Of a DNA stretch of 64,000 bases, positions 35,601 to 44,761 are shown piece after piece; position 1 is the first letter of the stretch, and every line of letters begins with the position of its first letter. The position numbers were made by a program, and so were the translations under genes. Origin of the DNA: Bacteroidota bacterium (lineage in GTDB: Bacteria; Bacteroidota; Bacteroidia; 2-12-FULL-35-15); contig JAOQAG010000022.1 in assembly GCA_025963715.1 (NCBI GenBank), forward strand, positions 62,001 to 126,000, read 5' to 3'. Below the pieces are notes generated by a model. That model had not been told where the DNA came from, ran no database searches, and saw only the letters and a program-made list of their open reading frames with translations.

Positions 35601-37001
35601 TTATCTTCTTCTTCCTCCGCCACCGCCGGAACTGGATCTTGATCCTCCACCGCCGGAACTAGGAGCAGATCCTCCTCTGCTTCCTCCGCTACTACCTGAA
35701 TTGTAATGAGGTGTAGGGGCCGGAGCTGGTTGTGGAGCCTGGTAGGTTTCTCTCGGCCGTTCGTTTTGAGGTCTTTGATATTGTGGCTGCTGTTGCGTTG
35801 GCTGTTCTACCGGACGGGTTTGCTGCTGCGTCGGGCGTGTTTGTGGTTTTTGATAATAATCATTATCTGCAGGCTGTGCGGCTGGTTGTGTTGCCGGTTT
35901 GCTGTTATACACAGGGCGTTGTTCCGGTGTATTTGGCGATGATGAATTATTATATGTTGGCCTTGTTTCGTTTACCGCCGGTTTTGTCCCGTTCATATTG
36001 CCTGTATTAGGCGTATATGTGGTATTTGCAGGTCTTGCATTGTATGTAGGGCGATCGCTTACTGTATTGCTTACTGGTCTCGACATATAATCGTGAACTG
36101 TTGTAGGCTGCATGTATGGATTATTTGCACGGCCGAAAGTTTCTGTAAATGGCTTTTTAGTTTCATTTTCTACGGCTGAAATATACCGGTGTGCCAATGT
36201 AGGCTGTGTGGTTGTTCTTCCGTTTGATCCGGTTGTACCGCGCGGGCCGTAATAATAGCTGTTGTTATCATAACTGTTAAAATAGTTGTTCGGATAACCG
36301 TTACCATATCCGTAAGGATTGTAGCCGTAACCGTATGGGTTGTAACCGAAAGCTCCGTAGTACGGATCATATCCGCCATATCCGTATGGGTTGTAGCCGT
36401 AGCTGCCGTATCCAAAACCGCCACCGAATCCACCGCCATAACCGCCATACCAGTTATAAGAAGGGTAGTAGCTGTATGAACAATAAGACGGGCCCCAGAA
36501 ATTATAGCCCATGTATACGCTTGTACCATAGTTATAAGGGTTTCCGGAATACCAGTAGGAGTTAGTGTAATAATCGTCGTAATAACCGTAGCTACCAACG
36601 TTATTGTGGAAACGTCTTAATTTGGTAGCGTATTCATAATCATAATAATCGTCATAATTAAATGGCTGATCATAATAGTTATTGGTAATATTGTCTGCAT
36701 TTTGAGTAGTTGCCTGACCGGATCCCTGGTAATAATCATCGGTTCCGGTAGCGGTATTCGCATTGTTGCGGGCTGCAGCAGCCTGTTCGTCTTCCTGCGC
36801 TTTTTGTTCTCTTTGCGCTTGTTCCGCTTTTCTCTGATCTTCTGCCTGCTGCTCTTGTTTTTGTTTTTCTTTTGCTGCCAAAGCATCTTTTGATGAATAA
36901 TATACATCATCGCTATACGCACCGGAAGCAGCGCCCTGAGGGGCTGTACAAGCTGTGAAGCTAAGTGCCAGGATCGTAAAAATGCTTAAATAAGTTTTCA
37001 T
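35601..37001 (-). CDS. Tyr/Gly/Asn-rich low-complexity lipoprotein
   Basis: 466 residues. Lipobox FTAC (Cys18). Then a Lys/Gln/Glu-rich coiled-coil stretch (about 40-80, KEKQKQEQQAEDQRKAEQAQ), a Tyr/Asn/Gly region (about 90-255) with PYGYG-type repeats, a Thr/Asn/Pro/Gln-rich disordered region, and a Gly/Ser/Arg tail ending GGGGGRRR. No enzymatic motif. The composition resembles prion-like or adhesive secreted proteins. It sits just upstream of a FadL-like porin gene, with a 21-base gap, so the two are probably co-transcribed. The product is expected at the outer membrane. Function unknown. Confidence 0.8.
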   Translation of the reverse strand: MKTYLSIFTILALSFTACTAPQGAASGAYSDDVYYSSKDALAAKEKQKQEQQAEDQRKAEQAQREQKAQEDEQAAAARNNANTATGTDDYYQGSGQATTQNADNITNNYYDQPFNYDDYYDYEYATKLRRFHNNVGSYGYYDDYYTNSYWYSGNPYNYGTSVYMGYNFWGPSYCSYSYYPSYNWYGGYGGGFGGGFGYGSYGYNPYGYGGYDPYYGAFGYNPYGYGYNPYGYGNGYPNNYFNSYDNNSYYYGPRGTTGSNGRTTTQPTLAHRYISAVENETKKPFTETFGRANNPYMQPTTVHDYMSRPVSNTVSDRPTYNARPANTTYTPNTGNMNGTKPAVNETRPTYNNSSSPNTPEQRPVYNSKPATQPAAQPADNDYYQKPQTRPTQQQTRPVEQPTQQQPQYQRPQNERPRETYQAPQPAPAPTPHYNSGSSGGSRGGSAPSSGGGGSRSSSGGGGGRRR

Positions 37002-37082
37002 TTTAGTAGTTGTTAGTAAAATGGGGATGCTATTAATTTTATTTATATTATAGACGAACGAAAAGGTAAAAGGTTTATTTTA

Positions 37083-37090
37083 TATTTTTG
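37083..37090 (+). promoter_or_regulatory. -7 element upstream of proS
   Basis: TATTTTTG, an exact TAnnTTTG match, 53 bases before the ATG at 37144. No clear -33. Confidence 0.4.
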
Positions 37091-37143
37091 TTGCCTTATT
37101 TCAAGTATTAAAATTACAAATACTATACCATAAAAAAAAGATT

Positions 37144-38622
37144 ATGAGCAAGGAATTATCAACGCGTGCCGCGAATTATTCGGAATGGTACAACGAACTG
37201 GTTGAAAAAGCCGATCTGGCGCAACACTCGGCTGTAAAGGGATGCATGGTAATAAAGCCTTACGGGTATGCAATATGGGAAAAAATGCAGCAGGCGCTTG
37301 ACAAAATGTTCAAGGAAACAGGACATATGAACGCTTATTTTCCGCTGTTTGTGCCAAAAAGCCTGTTTGAGGCAGAGGAAACAAATGCAGAAGGTTTTGC
37401 AAAAGAGTGTGCTGTGGTAACGCATTACCGCTTAAAATCGGACCCGAACAATAAAGGAAAACTGATCGTTGATCCGGATGCAAAATTATCGGAAGAGCTG
37501 ATCGTGCGCCCTACGAGTGAGGCGATCATCTGGAGTACTTACAAAGGCTGGATCCAGTCGTACCGCGATTTACCGATCCTGATCAATCAATGGGCGAATG
37601 TGGTGCGTTGGGAAATGCGTACGCGCTTGTTTTTGCGCACTACGGAATTTTTATGGCAGGAAGGCCACACGGCCCATGCTACAAGGGAAGAAGCGATAAT
37701 TGAAACGGAGAAAATGCTGGATGTGTATGCTTATTTTTCAGAAACATTTATGGCAATGCCGGTGTTGAAAGGCTTGAAAACAGCAAACGAGCGTTTTGCG
37801 GGTGCAGATGAAACATACTGTATTGAAGCGATGATGCAGGATGGAAAGGCCTTGCAGGCAGGGACATCCCACTTTTTGGGTCAGAATTTCGCGAAAGCGT
37901 TTGATGTGAAATTTGCCAATAAAGAAGGAAAACAGGATTACGTTTGGGCAACGTCCTGGGGCGTTTCCACCCGTTTGATGGGTGCTTTGATCATGTCGCA
38001 TTCGGATGATAAGGGATTGGTATTGCCTCCAAAACTGGCGCCGTTCCAGGTGGTGATCGTACCGATCTATAAAAGTGAGGAGCAGCTGGCACAAATTTCG
38101 GAAGTGGCAAATAAAATGAAAAAGGCGATGGAGGCGAAAGGCATTTCCGTGAAATACGATGACAGGGATAATCAGCGTCCGGGCTGGAAATTTGCAGAAT
38201 ATGAAATGAAAGGTGTTCCGGTAAGGATTGCGATCGGTGGCAGGGATTTGGAAAACAGAACGGTGGAAGTGGCGCGAAGGGATACGATGGAGAAGGAAAC
38301 TTTACAGCAGGCCGATCTGGAAACAAAAGTGGAGCATTTGCTGACGCAGATCCAGGATAATCTGTACCAAAAAGCGCTGGCAATGCGTGAAGCGAAAACA
38401 ACGACGGTGGATACATACGAGGAATTCAAGGAAGTGCTGGAAGGAAAAACCGGGTTTATCCTTGCACATTGGGACGGAACGCCGGAAACGGAGCAAAAGA
38501 TCAAGGATGAAACAAAAGCGACGATCCGTTGTATCCCTTTAAACAATAAGCAGGAAGCCGGGAAGTGCATTTATTCGGGGAAACCGTCCACACAGCGGGT
38601 TGTATTCGCGAAAGCGTACTAG
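37144..38622 (+). CDS. proS: Prolyl-tRNA synthetase, archaeal/eukaryal type (ProS type 3)
   Basis: 492 residues. Class II synthetase charging tRNA-Pro. It lacks the editing domain of bacterial-type ProS and has the eukaryal-type order: catalytic core ([56 protein letters not shown]), then an anticodon-binding domain ([40 protein letters not shown] with runs shown in part), and a C-terminal domain ending in FAKAY, whose Tyr carboxylate is conserved in this type. The type is common in Bacteroidota. The next gene starts 27 bases downstream. Confidence 0.96.
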   Translation: MSKELSTRAANYSEWYNELVEKADLAQHSAVKGCMVIKPYGYAIWEKMQQALDKMFKETGHMNAYFPLFVPKSLFEAEETNAEGFAKECAVVTHYRLKSDPNNKGKLIVDPDAKLSEELIVRPTSEAIIWSTYKGWIQSYRDLPILINQWANVVRWEMRTRLFLRTTEFLWQEGHTAHATREEAIIETEKMLDVYAYFSETFMAMPVLKGLKTANERFAGADETYCIEAMMQDGKALQAGTSHFLGQNFAKAFDVKFANKEGKQDYVWATSWGVSTRLMGALIMSHSDDKGLVLPPKLAPFQVVIVPIYKSEEQLAQISEVANKMKKAMEAKGISVKYDDRDNQRPGWKFAEYEMKGVPVRIAIGGRDLENRTVEVARRDTMEKETLQQADLETKVEHLLTQIQDNLYQKALAMREAKTTTVDTYEEFKEVLEGKTGFILAHWDGTPETEQKIKDETKATIRCIPLNNKQEAGKCIYSGKPSTQRVVFAKAY

Positions 38623-38649
38623 GTAAAATAAGCATTAAAAGCCGAAAAC

Positions 38650-39342
38650 ATGGAAAAACAAACGCCACATGAGCTGATCTTACGAACGCTCAAAGAAAAA
38701 TCGAGCATGAAGCAGGATGTGTATGTAAATACGCTGAATGCATTTAAGGTGATGAAAACGACAGCGAAGTCGATTGCGGCCGAGTTGAAAAAAGAAATGT
38801 CGGCGGCCGACAAGCGTGTGGTGATTGAGTTTAAGGAAAAAGGGGAATTTGAATTTGAGCTGCGTGTGGCGGGCGATCTGCTGATCTTTGCGATGCATAC
38901 CAACGTTTTTGATTTTGATAAAAGTCATCAGTTATGGAAAAGCTCGTATGTGAAAGAGGATCAGGCGCGGGCTTTTTGCGGGATCATCAATATTTACAAC
39001 TTTTTAAATGATTCGTTCACGTACAACCGTGTGAATGACCTTGGATACGTGATCGGGCGGGTGTTCATCAATAAGGAAAATCATTATTTTGCAGAAGGGA
39101 AGCGGCAGCTGGGCTTTTTGTACAATGATTTTATCCATTCGGTAATTGATGAGGCGGCGATCAAGGCGATCGTGGAATCGAGCATTTTGTATTGTTTAAA
39201 TTTTGACTTGTTTACACCACCGTTTGATGCGATCAAAGAGGTGTCGGTATTGGATATGCAGACGGCAAGTGAAAGCATGCAGATCAAGACGGGGAAACGT
39301 TTAGGCTTTCGTTTTCAGGCAGATAGCGATGGGATCGATTAA
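38650..39342 (+). CDS. Conserved hypothetical cytoplasmic protein
   Basis: 230 residues, no signal peptide or membrane helix. Mixed alpha/beta: helical N-terminus (HELILRTLKEKSSMKQDVY, LNAFKVMKTTAKSIAAEL), then a beta region (VVIEFKEKGEFEFELRVAG, LLIFAMHTNVFDFD), then FCGIINIYNFLNDSF and VIGRVFINKENHYFAEGKRQL. No catalytic motif recognised. Probably in an operon with proS. Followed by the tRNA-Glu gene. Function unknown. Confidence 0.8.
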   Translation: MEKQTPHELILRTLKEKSSMKQDVYVNTLNAFKVMKTTAKSIAAELKKEMSAADKRVVIEFKEKGEFEFELRVAGDLLIFAMHTNVFDFDKSHQLWKSSYVKEDQARAFCGIINIYNFLNDSFTYNRVNDLGYVIGRVFINKENHYFAEGKRQLGFLYNDFIHSVIDEAAIKAIVESSILYCLNFDLFTPPFDAIKEVSVLDMQTASESMQIKTGKRLGFRFQADSDGID

Positions 39343-39367
39343 TTTTTGCAGAAAATCTTCAAAATAT

Positions 39368-39398
39368 TTTGCATAAATAGATTTTTCATATACATTTG
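39368..39398 (+). promoter_or_regulatory. tRNA-Glu promoter (-33 TTTG, -7 TACATTTG)
   Basis: TTTG at 39368-39371, a 19-base spacer, TACATTTG at 39391-39398: an exact match to the Bacteroidota housekeeping consensus. The tRNA begins 15 bases later. This is the best promoter in the window. Confidence 0.85.
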
Positions 39399-39413
39399 CA
39401 CTCCCAAAATAAT

Positions 39414-39485
39414 GGCCCGTTCGTCTAGGGGTTAGGACGCCAGGTTTTCATCCTGGAAACAGGGGTTCGATTCCCCTACGGGCTA
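39414..39485 (+). tRNA. tRNA-Glu (anticodon TTC)
   Basis: Cloverleaf visible: acceptor GGCCCGT (39414-39420) with ACGGGCT (39478-39484, one G-T pair), anticodon stem CCAGG/CCTGG around loop TTTTCAT giving anticodon TTC, and T-arm AGGGGTTCGATTCCCCT. CCA is not encoded. A strong terminator follows. Confidence 0.96.
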
Positions 39486-39497
39486 CGTAGAAAATCG

Positions 39498-39532
39498 AAA
39501 GCTCCGGATAAATTATCCGGAGCTTTTTTTTT
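39498..39532 (+). terminator. Terminator after tRNA-Glu
   Basis: AAAGCTCCGGATA pairs with TATCCGGAGCTTT around a 3-base AAT loop, followed by a T run of at least six. Confidence 0.9.
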
Positions 39533-39824
39533 GAAATTGATGAAGGTCTTTCTGTCGCTAACTACCCTGATTATCTTTTATTTAAAAATCGTATTTCAGC
39601 TTTTTTGGATTTAAATCGTTTGAGTCTGTATTAAAATTATTGCCTGTAGAAATGTGTTTCTACAAAATGGCTGGCGGTTAAAATAATTAATAAGTGAAAC
39701 CTCCTGCGGATATTACCGTTAAAGAGAGCCTCTACTCATCCCCCGTTTGAAACTAAAGAACTAATTTTCAGGAAATTTTTTTCCGGAAGATACTATGAAT
39801 GAAATTTAAAGTTTTTCTTATTAA

Positions 39825-39867
39825 AATGTATTTGCCATGAAAAATTATTTCCCATGGCAAATACATT
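39825..39867 (-). terminator. Perfect 15-bp inverted repeat, likely terminator of the small secreted protein gene
   Basis: AATGTATTTGCCATG (39825-39839) and its exact complement (39853-39867) around 13 bases. On the minus strand it lies 5 bases after the stop at 39872 and is followed by TTAATAAG, so the T-run is weak. The remaining part of the 386-base spacer 39486-39871 shows nothing I can name. Confidence 0.6.
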
Positions 39868-39871
39868 AGAT

Positions 39872-40174
39872 TTACATTACCACATCTTCGTGTCCGATGA
39901 TATTGGAGCCCGAAACGTGTATCGTTGTTTGATAATTAACTGAATTTTTTATGGTAGTCGCAATCCAGTCTTTGGTTTTGAACCATGTAATCGGTTGAAG
40001 CGTGAGCACGGTGTAGCTGTGATCGCACAAATAATCATCAACCTGCGTGTAGGTTGCATCGGCATGTGCTTCGCTAACAGCTGGCACTCCGGAAGTTGAT
40101 AAAACAATTGTTGTTGCTGTAAAAAGGCTTGCGAATACAAATCCTTTGAACAAAATTTTGCTTAACTTTTTCAT
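39872..40174 (-). CDS. Small secreted protein of unknown function
   Basis: 100 residues from the ATG at 40174 (MKKLSKILFKGFVFASLFTATTIV...); an upstream in-frame start at 40201 adds residues before a normal Lys-rich n-region and is less likely. A signal peptide is clear, with cleavage probably near SEAHA. The mature part is about 60 residues with a single Cys (DDYLCDHSYTVLTL), one Trp pair region (ITWFKTKDWIATT) and an end of SNIIGHEDVVM. No family recognised. It is divergent from the helical protein at 40286. The 15-bp inverted repeat right after the stop supports it as a real unit. Confidence 0.6.
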   Translation of the reverse strand: MKKLSKILFKGFVFASLFTATTIVLSTSGVPAVSEAHADATYTQVDDYLCDHSYTVLTLQPITWFKTKDWIATTIKNSVNYQTTIHVSGSNIIGHEDVVM

Positions 40175-40285
40175 GATGAGTAGATTTATTGGTTTAAGCA
40201 AAGGGACTTCATTCGTATTTCATTTCAATGGACACTTTTGGCTGTCTGTGACATTTTTTTTAAATTGCATTTTAAATCCATCTTT

Positions 40286-41812
40286 ATGATAGAATTGTTT
40301 TCACTACTTAATGGCTTACATCAGGAAGAGATCAAAACAATAAGGGGTTCGTTCAAGAAAGTGAATGCAGATGCGGAAAGTCTGTTTATGGCGGAACTGT
40401 TCTCGATCATTCTTTCTTCGAATGGGAAATTTATCCAGGATAAGGAATTATCCGTGATGGTGTATGGGCAGGAAAAACTGCTGGCAATTGCTAAATTAAA
40501 ATCAAGGCTTTTTCAATTTATACTGGAAGTACTCAGCTCTGATGCGGTGTTATCGAAGGAGCAGCTGTTCGATCATTCGGATTACCAGGTGATCCGGATC
40601 CGGAAAAAAATTGTGCAGTTTCGTGTGTTGTACCGCAAAAAATATAAGGTGGAAACATCGGTAATGTATCATTTGCTGAGTGAGATCATTAAGGAAGCGA
40701 AGGAATATGAGCAGTATGATGTATTGGTGGAAGCATTGTATTTTAAGAAAACAATGATGATTATTCGTAAAGGTTTTTCTGAAATTGCAGCAATTGAAAA
40801 GCAAATTGATCAGTACCATTATGCATATAAGGCGCTACTAAAGGCAAACAGTTATTATTTTGAGCTGGTGGTAAGCCAGGACCTAACGCATAGAGCAAAA
40901 ACAAAATCAGACCAGGTAGATCATGCAAAAGAATTCCTGAAAGAGGCTATTCAGGAAATGGAAGGATATATTATAGAAACAAATTCTGTTTCTATAAGGT
41001 ATATTCAAAAACTTTTTCAGCTGGACGAATTATTAAGGAGTAACATGCACGACAGTGGAATTGATGTATGCCTTGATATTTTGAATATTTTAAAGAAGCA
41101 AAAACATTTGTACAGGAGCGAGCGTGTAGGTTTTGTGTACGATAATATCAGCCTTTGCCATGTTTACAAAGGCAATGTGGACGATTCGATAGTGAGTGCG
41201 CGAAAGGCCCAGGAATATTATTCTCCGGGCAGCTTTAATTTCATGATCTCGAAAGAGCAGGAATTTTTTGCCTGTTTTTACGGAAGCTCCTATAATAAAG
41301 CACATTCGATCATTACGGAACTGTTAAAATTTCCGATCATGAATGTGGGAGAATTCCGGCATGATAAATATTTATTTTTTGAGGCAGCGACTTTGTTCAA
41401 GCTTGGAGATCAGCGCAAGGCGCTTATTATAAGTAATCAGGCATTGGAAATTAATAAGGATAAAAGCCGTTGGGATCTTGGAATCCGCTACCTGCGGCTG
41501 ATGTGCATGGTTGAGCTGATGGATTATGATCAGGCATATGCTGCAATTGAAGCATTGAGGAAAACAATGAGCCGCAATAATAAGCAGATGGCATACAGGG
41601 ACGAAATTGTTTACCGGGCCTTCAATGAGTTTGCATCTACAGGCTTTTCGGCAAGTCCGACAAACCGGTTGGTTGAATTGCTGCAGGATCTTTCTTCGCA
41701 GGAATCGCTGAATGCATGGAATTATTATACGCATGAAGTGATCCCGGTTCATAAATGGATTGAATCAAAAATTACTACAAAGAAAAATGCACCGTCCTAT
41801 GTTGTAATATAG
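40286..41812 (+). CDS. Hypothetical helical-repeat protein next to the eCIS locus
   Basis: 508 residues from the ATG at 40286 (MIELFSLLNGLHQEEIK); the frame is open further upstream, but only weak non-ATG starts are available there. All-helical, TPR-like: VLVEALYFKKTMMIIRKGFSE, IEKQIDQYHYAYKALLKANSYY, RALIISNQALEINKDK-type helix pairs (quoted in part). No signal peptide or enzymatic motif. Size, helix pattern and N-terminal style recall the protein at 3702-5204. It reads toward the eCIS genes and ends 334 bases before the first of them, so it might be regulatory, but nothing in the sequence proves that link. Confidence 0.7.
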   Translation: MIELFSLLNGLHQEEIKTIRGSFKKVNADAESLFMAELFSIILSSNGKFIQDKELSVMVYGQEKLLAIAKLKSRLFQFILEVLSSDAVLSKEQLFDHSDYQVIRIRKKIVQFRVLYRKKYKVETSVMYHLLSEIIKEAKEYEQYDVLVEALYFKKTMMIIRKGFSEIAAIEKQIDQYHYAYKALLKANSYYFELVVSQDLTHRAKTKSDQVDHAKEFLKEAIQEMEGYIIETNSVSIRYIQKLFQLDELLRSNMHDSGIDVCLDILNILKKQKHLYRSERVGFVYDNISLCHVYKGNVDDSIVSARKAQEYYSPGSFNFMISKEQEFFACFYGSSYNKAHSIITELLKFPIMNVGEFRHDKYLFFEAATLFKLGDQRKALIISNQALEINKDKSRWDLGIRYLRLMCMVELMDYDQAYAAIEALRKTMSRNNKQMAYRDEIVYRAFNEFASTGFSASPTNRLVELLQDLSSQESLNAWNYYTHEVIPVHKWIESKITTKKNAPSYVVI

Positions 41813-42146
41813 AAAGGCCTTTCATTTTTTAAATCTTTTTTTATTTCTATTTTATTTCTGAATTTTTTATGTTTTAAATTGTTTGTGTGCGTAAATAAAA
41901 ATGCGCAACGAACGGTGTGAAATTTTATTGTGATTTATAAAATAAAAAACTCCCTCCTTAATTTATTTTTACGAAAAAAGAAATCCTAACGTGCTGATTA
42001 TCTATTAATTGGTTTTCAATACTTCTGTTCTACACTGTCTGATTTGTAAAAAAACTGTCCTTGTGTTCAATACTGCTTTTGAACTTAATTTACTGTAATT
42101 AAAAAAAGTATTAAGAACACTATTTATAAATCTTGAAATAAAATTC
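41813..42146 (+). promoter_or_regulatory. Leader region upstream of the eCIS operon
   Basis: A 334-base AT-rich spacer with no gene. TTCAATACT occurs twice (about 42014 and 42066). GTTCAA (42065-42070) and TTGAAC (42079-42084) form a 6-bp inverted repeat that could be an operator or hairpin. I found no exact TAnnTTTG box, so expression may need an activator or an alternative sigma factor; this is inference. No rho-independent terminator is evident for the preceding gene. Confidence 0.4.
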
Positions 42147-44753
42147 ATGGCAGTCGTATCTAAAAATGTTCTTAAAGGATTCTTTACTCCGGGATCCATA
42201 CCTACTTCTCAGCAATTTGATACGCTCATCGATTCGACCGTAAGTTTTATTGACGACAGGTATGTACTTGGTTTAAAAAATTATGACCCGACATTGATCT
42301 ATGTTGCCGGTGATACGGTAATTTATAATCAATTGCTTTACCAGGCAAACGGAACAACAGTACAGGGAGCGTTTAATATAAGTAAGTGGAATAAGATCGC
42401 GGGCGGTTTGCCGGGATCTGTTACATATAAAGGAACCTGGAATGCTACTACAAATAGTCCTGATCTGAATACGATCGCAAAAAACATTGGTGATTATTAT
42501 GTAGTAAGCACAGCAGGAAATAGTGTTTTGAATACTCCGCCTAATGAAATTTCCGATTGGGAAGTGGGAGATTGGGCCATTTATAACGGAACGCTTTGGG
42601 AAAAGATCGACAATAGTGATGCGATCACGGATGCGGCAAATGTAGCAGGGAGCGGAGCCGGATTGTACCAGGGAAAAAGCAGCACCATTTTAGAATTTAA
42701 AAGAATTACTAATAGTGATGGATCGGTAACAATAAATGATGGTACTGCTGCAGTTGATTTTACGATTCAGTTTGGCGATTCGGGAGTTTCTGCAAACCGT
42801 CCATGGTCGGCATACAAAACAAACAATGAGCTGAATGCCAAACAGCCTTTACTGGGTTATACTGCCGAAGACGAGGCAAATAAAATAACGACTTTTATTG
42901 GTACTCCTGATGATACGGAATATCCGAGTGCAAAACTTGTATTTGATCAGCTTGCATTAAAACAGGCAAACCTTGGTTATACTGCTGAAAATGCAGCGAA
43001 CAGGGTTAGTGCGTTCCAGATAACACCGGATAATATTCATTATCCAAGTGAAAAACTGGTTGCCGATCAATTGGCATTAAAACAAAATCAGCTGGGTTAT
43101 ACTGCGGAAAACACGGCAAATAAAGTAAGCGCGTTCCAGATGACACCGGATAATGTTCATTATCCGAGTGAAAAACTGGTTGCGGATCAGCTTGCTTTAA
43201 AACAAAATTTGTTAGGTTATACTGCGGAAAACGAAGCGAATAAAGTAGTTGTGTTTCAGTCAACACCGGATAATATTCATTATCCAAGTGAAAAGCTGGT
43301 TGCAGATCAATTGGCTCTCAAACAAAATTTGTTGGGCTATGTTGCAGAAAATTCGGCAAACAGGGTAAATGCTTTTCAATCTAATCCTGATAATACGCAT
43401 TATCCGAGTGAAAAGCTGGTTGCGGATCAATTGAATTTGAAGCAGGATGCGTTAGGATACACTGCAGAAAACGAAGCAAACAAAGTAGTTGTGTTTCAGT
43501 CGACGCCGGATAATATACACTACCCAAGTGAAAAATTAGTTGCAGATCAATTGGCGCTGAAACAAAATTTGTTGGGTTATACCGCAGAGAATAACGCGAA
43601 TAAAGTAATTGCATTTCAGTCGCTACCTGATAATACACACTATCCAAGCGAAAAATTAGTTGCGGATCAATTGGCGTTGAAACAAAATTTGTTGGGTTAT
43701 ACCGCAGAGAATACCGCGAATAAAGTAAATGTTTTTCAGTCGACACCTGATAATACGCATTATCCAAGTGAAAAATTAGTTGCGGACCAATTGGCGCTGA
43801 AACAAAATTTGTTGGGTTATACCGCAGAGAATAACGCGAATAAAGTAATTGCATTTCAGTCGCTACCGGATAATACACATTATCCAAGTGAAAAATTAGT
43901 TGCAGATCAATTAGCGTTGAAACAAAATTTGTTGGGTTATACCGCAGAGAATAGCGCGAATAAAGTAATTGCATTTCAGGCTACGCCGGATAACACGCAT
44001 TACCCAACTGAAAAATTAGTATCGGATCAGCTGGTACTGAAACAAAACAGTTTGGGATTTACAGCTGAGAATGTTGCTAATAAAGTAAGTGCCTTCCAGG
44101 CAACGCCGGATAATACGCATTATCCTACTGAAAAATTAGTGGCGGATAAATTTGCAACGCTCAGCAATGTACAAAATACAAAAGTAAATTTTACAGCTAC
44201 TGTTGATCCTGCCGTTACAAATGATAGTACACAGGGATATTCTGTTGGTTCTTCGTGGGTGAATACGGTAAGCAAAAACGAATTTGCATGCGTGAGTGCT
44301 GCTTCGGGAGCTGCTGTGTGGAAATTAATAACTGCTTTCTTCGGGAATGATTATAATATGCTGGAGGTGGTGATGACCAGTTCTACATCCAGCACTACGT
44401 TTCAAACATTTGGGTTAACGCCTCCGGTAACGAGCCCTCTTACTCCGCCTTTAAAAATATCTACGGGTGGGCTTACAGGTACGTATCGCATTACATGGTC
44501 GTGTGTGGCATCCAATAATGGTTCGCTTGGGGAGTACCGACTTACAGATGTAACGGGCACAGCAACTGTTGTAGGACAAACGTTGGTGATGCAGACTTCA
44601 AATTCCGGCGAGCGAAATTCCATCGTGGCAACAGCAAATGTGGTGCTGACGGGAACAAATAAAGATTATGTTATTCAGTTTCGTGCACAATCGACCCTTT
44701 TAAATACGCAGACGATGTACGAAGGAAAATTGGAAATATTCAGAGTGAAATAA
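42147..44753 (+). CDS. Fibre-like eCIS protein with eleven 40-residue repeats
   Basis: 868 residues, no signal peptide. Residues 1-40 hold an anchor-like motif (LKGFFTPGSIPTSQQFDTLI, then DS) shared position by position with the protein at 58952. At 43-85 is a carbohydrate-binding-like segment of the CBM5/12 pattern (YVAGDTVIYNQLLYQA ... WNKI), then a second short piece of this kind (DWEVGDWAIYNGTLWEKI). Residues 236-675 are eleven 40-residue repeats with the consensus LGYTAEN-ANKV--FQ-TPDN (first half) and HYPSEKLVADQLALKQN (second half). After that comes a phage tail-fibre motif (STQGYSVGSSWVNT ... SGAAVWKL) and a beta-rich tip ending GKLEIFRVK. Likely a receptor-binding or surface fibre of the injection particle. 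Confidence 0.75.
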   Translation: MAVVSKNVLKGFFTPGSIPTSQQFDTLIDSTVSFIDDRYVLGLKNYDPTLIYVAGDTVIYNQLLYQANGTTVQGAFNISKWNKIAGGLPGSVTYKGTWNATTNSPDLNTIAKNIGDYYVVSTAGNSVLNTPPNEISDWEVGDWAIYNGTLWEKIDNSDAITDAANVAGSGAGLYQGKSSTILEFKRITNSDGSVTINDGTAAVDFTIQFGDSGVSANRPWSAYKTNNELNAKQPLLGYTAEDEANKITTFIGTPDDTEYPSAKLVFDQLALKQANLGYTAENAANRVSAFQITPDNIHYPSEKLVADQLALKQNQLGYTAENTANKVSAFQMTPDNVHYPSEKLVADQLALKQNLLGYTAENEANKVVVFQSTPDNIHYPSEKLVADQLALKQNLLGYVAENSANRVNAFQSNPDNTHYPSEKLVADQLNLKQDALGYTAENEANKVVVFQSTPDNIHYPSEKLVADQLALKQNLLGYTAENNANKVIAFQSLPDNTHYPSEKLVADQLALKQNLLGYTAENTANKVNVFQSTPDNTHYPSEKLVADQLALKQNLLGYTAENNANKVIAFQSLPDNTHYPSEKLVADQLALKQNLLGYTAENSANKVIAFQATPDNTHYPTEKLVSDQLVLKQNSLGFTAENVANKVSAFQATPDNTHYPTEKLVADKFATLSNVQNTKVNFTATVDPAVTNDSTQGYSVGSSWVNTVSKNEFACVSAASGAAVWKLITAFFGNDYNMLEVVMTSSTSSTTFQTFGLTPPVTSPLTPPLKISTGGLTGTYRITWSCVASNNGSLGEYRLTDVTGTATVVGQTLVMQTSNSGERNSIVATANVVLTGTNKDYVIQFRAQSTLLNTQTMYEGKLEIFRVK
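42852..44171 (+). repeat. Eleven in-frame 120-bp tandem repeats in the fibre gene
   Basis: Exact 120-bp period: the Leu-Gly-Tyr/Phe codons start at 42852 and then every 120 bases up to 44052. Units 6 to 10 are most alike at DNA level, sharing for example AAACAAAATTTGTTGGG and GAAAAATTAGTTGC; the first and last units are most diverged. Confidence 0.95.
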
Positions 44754-44761
44754 GATAGCAG

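Noticed and set aside
35706-36598. Long open frames opposite and out of frame within the Tyr/Gly-rich lipoprotein gene
   Set aside because: They arise from the biased codons of the repetitive gene and lack protein-like features.
39550-39625. Possible 24-residue hydrophobic peptide (MKVFLSLTTLIIFYLKIV...)
   Set aside because: Very short, no start-site support, no conservation evidence; an open frame by chance is likely.
39414-42146. tRNA-Glu as an integration site for a mobile eCIS island
   Set aside because: I found no integrase, no partial copy of the tRNA 3' end to the right within the window, and two ordinary genes lie between the tRNA and the eCIS.
43006-43974. Long minus-strand open frames across the fibre repeats
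   Set aside because: They mirror the tandem repeat of the plus-strand gene.
42852-44171. CRISPR-like or non-coding tandem array
   Set aside because: The 120-bp units stay in one open frame and encode a conserved 40-residue repeat.
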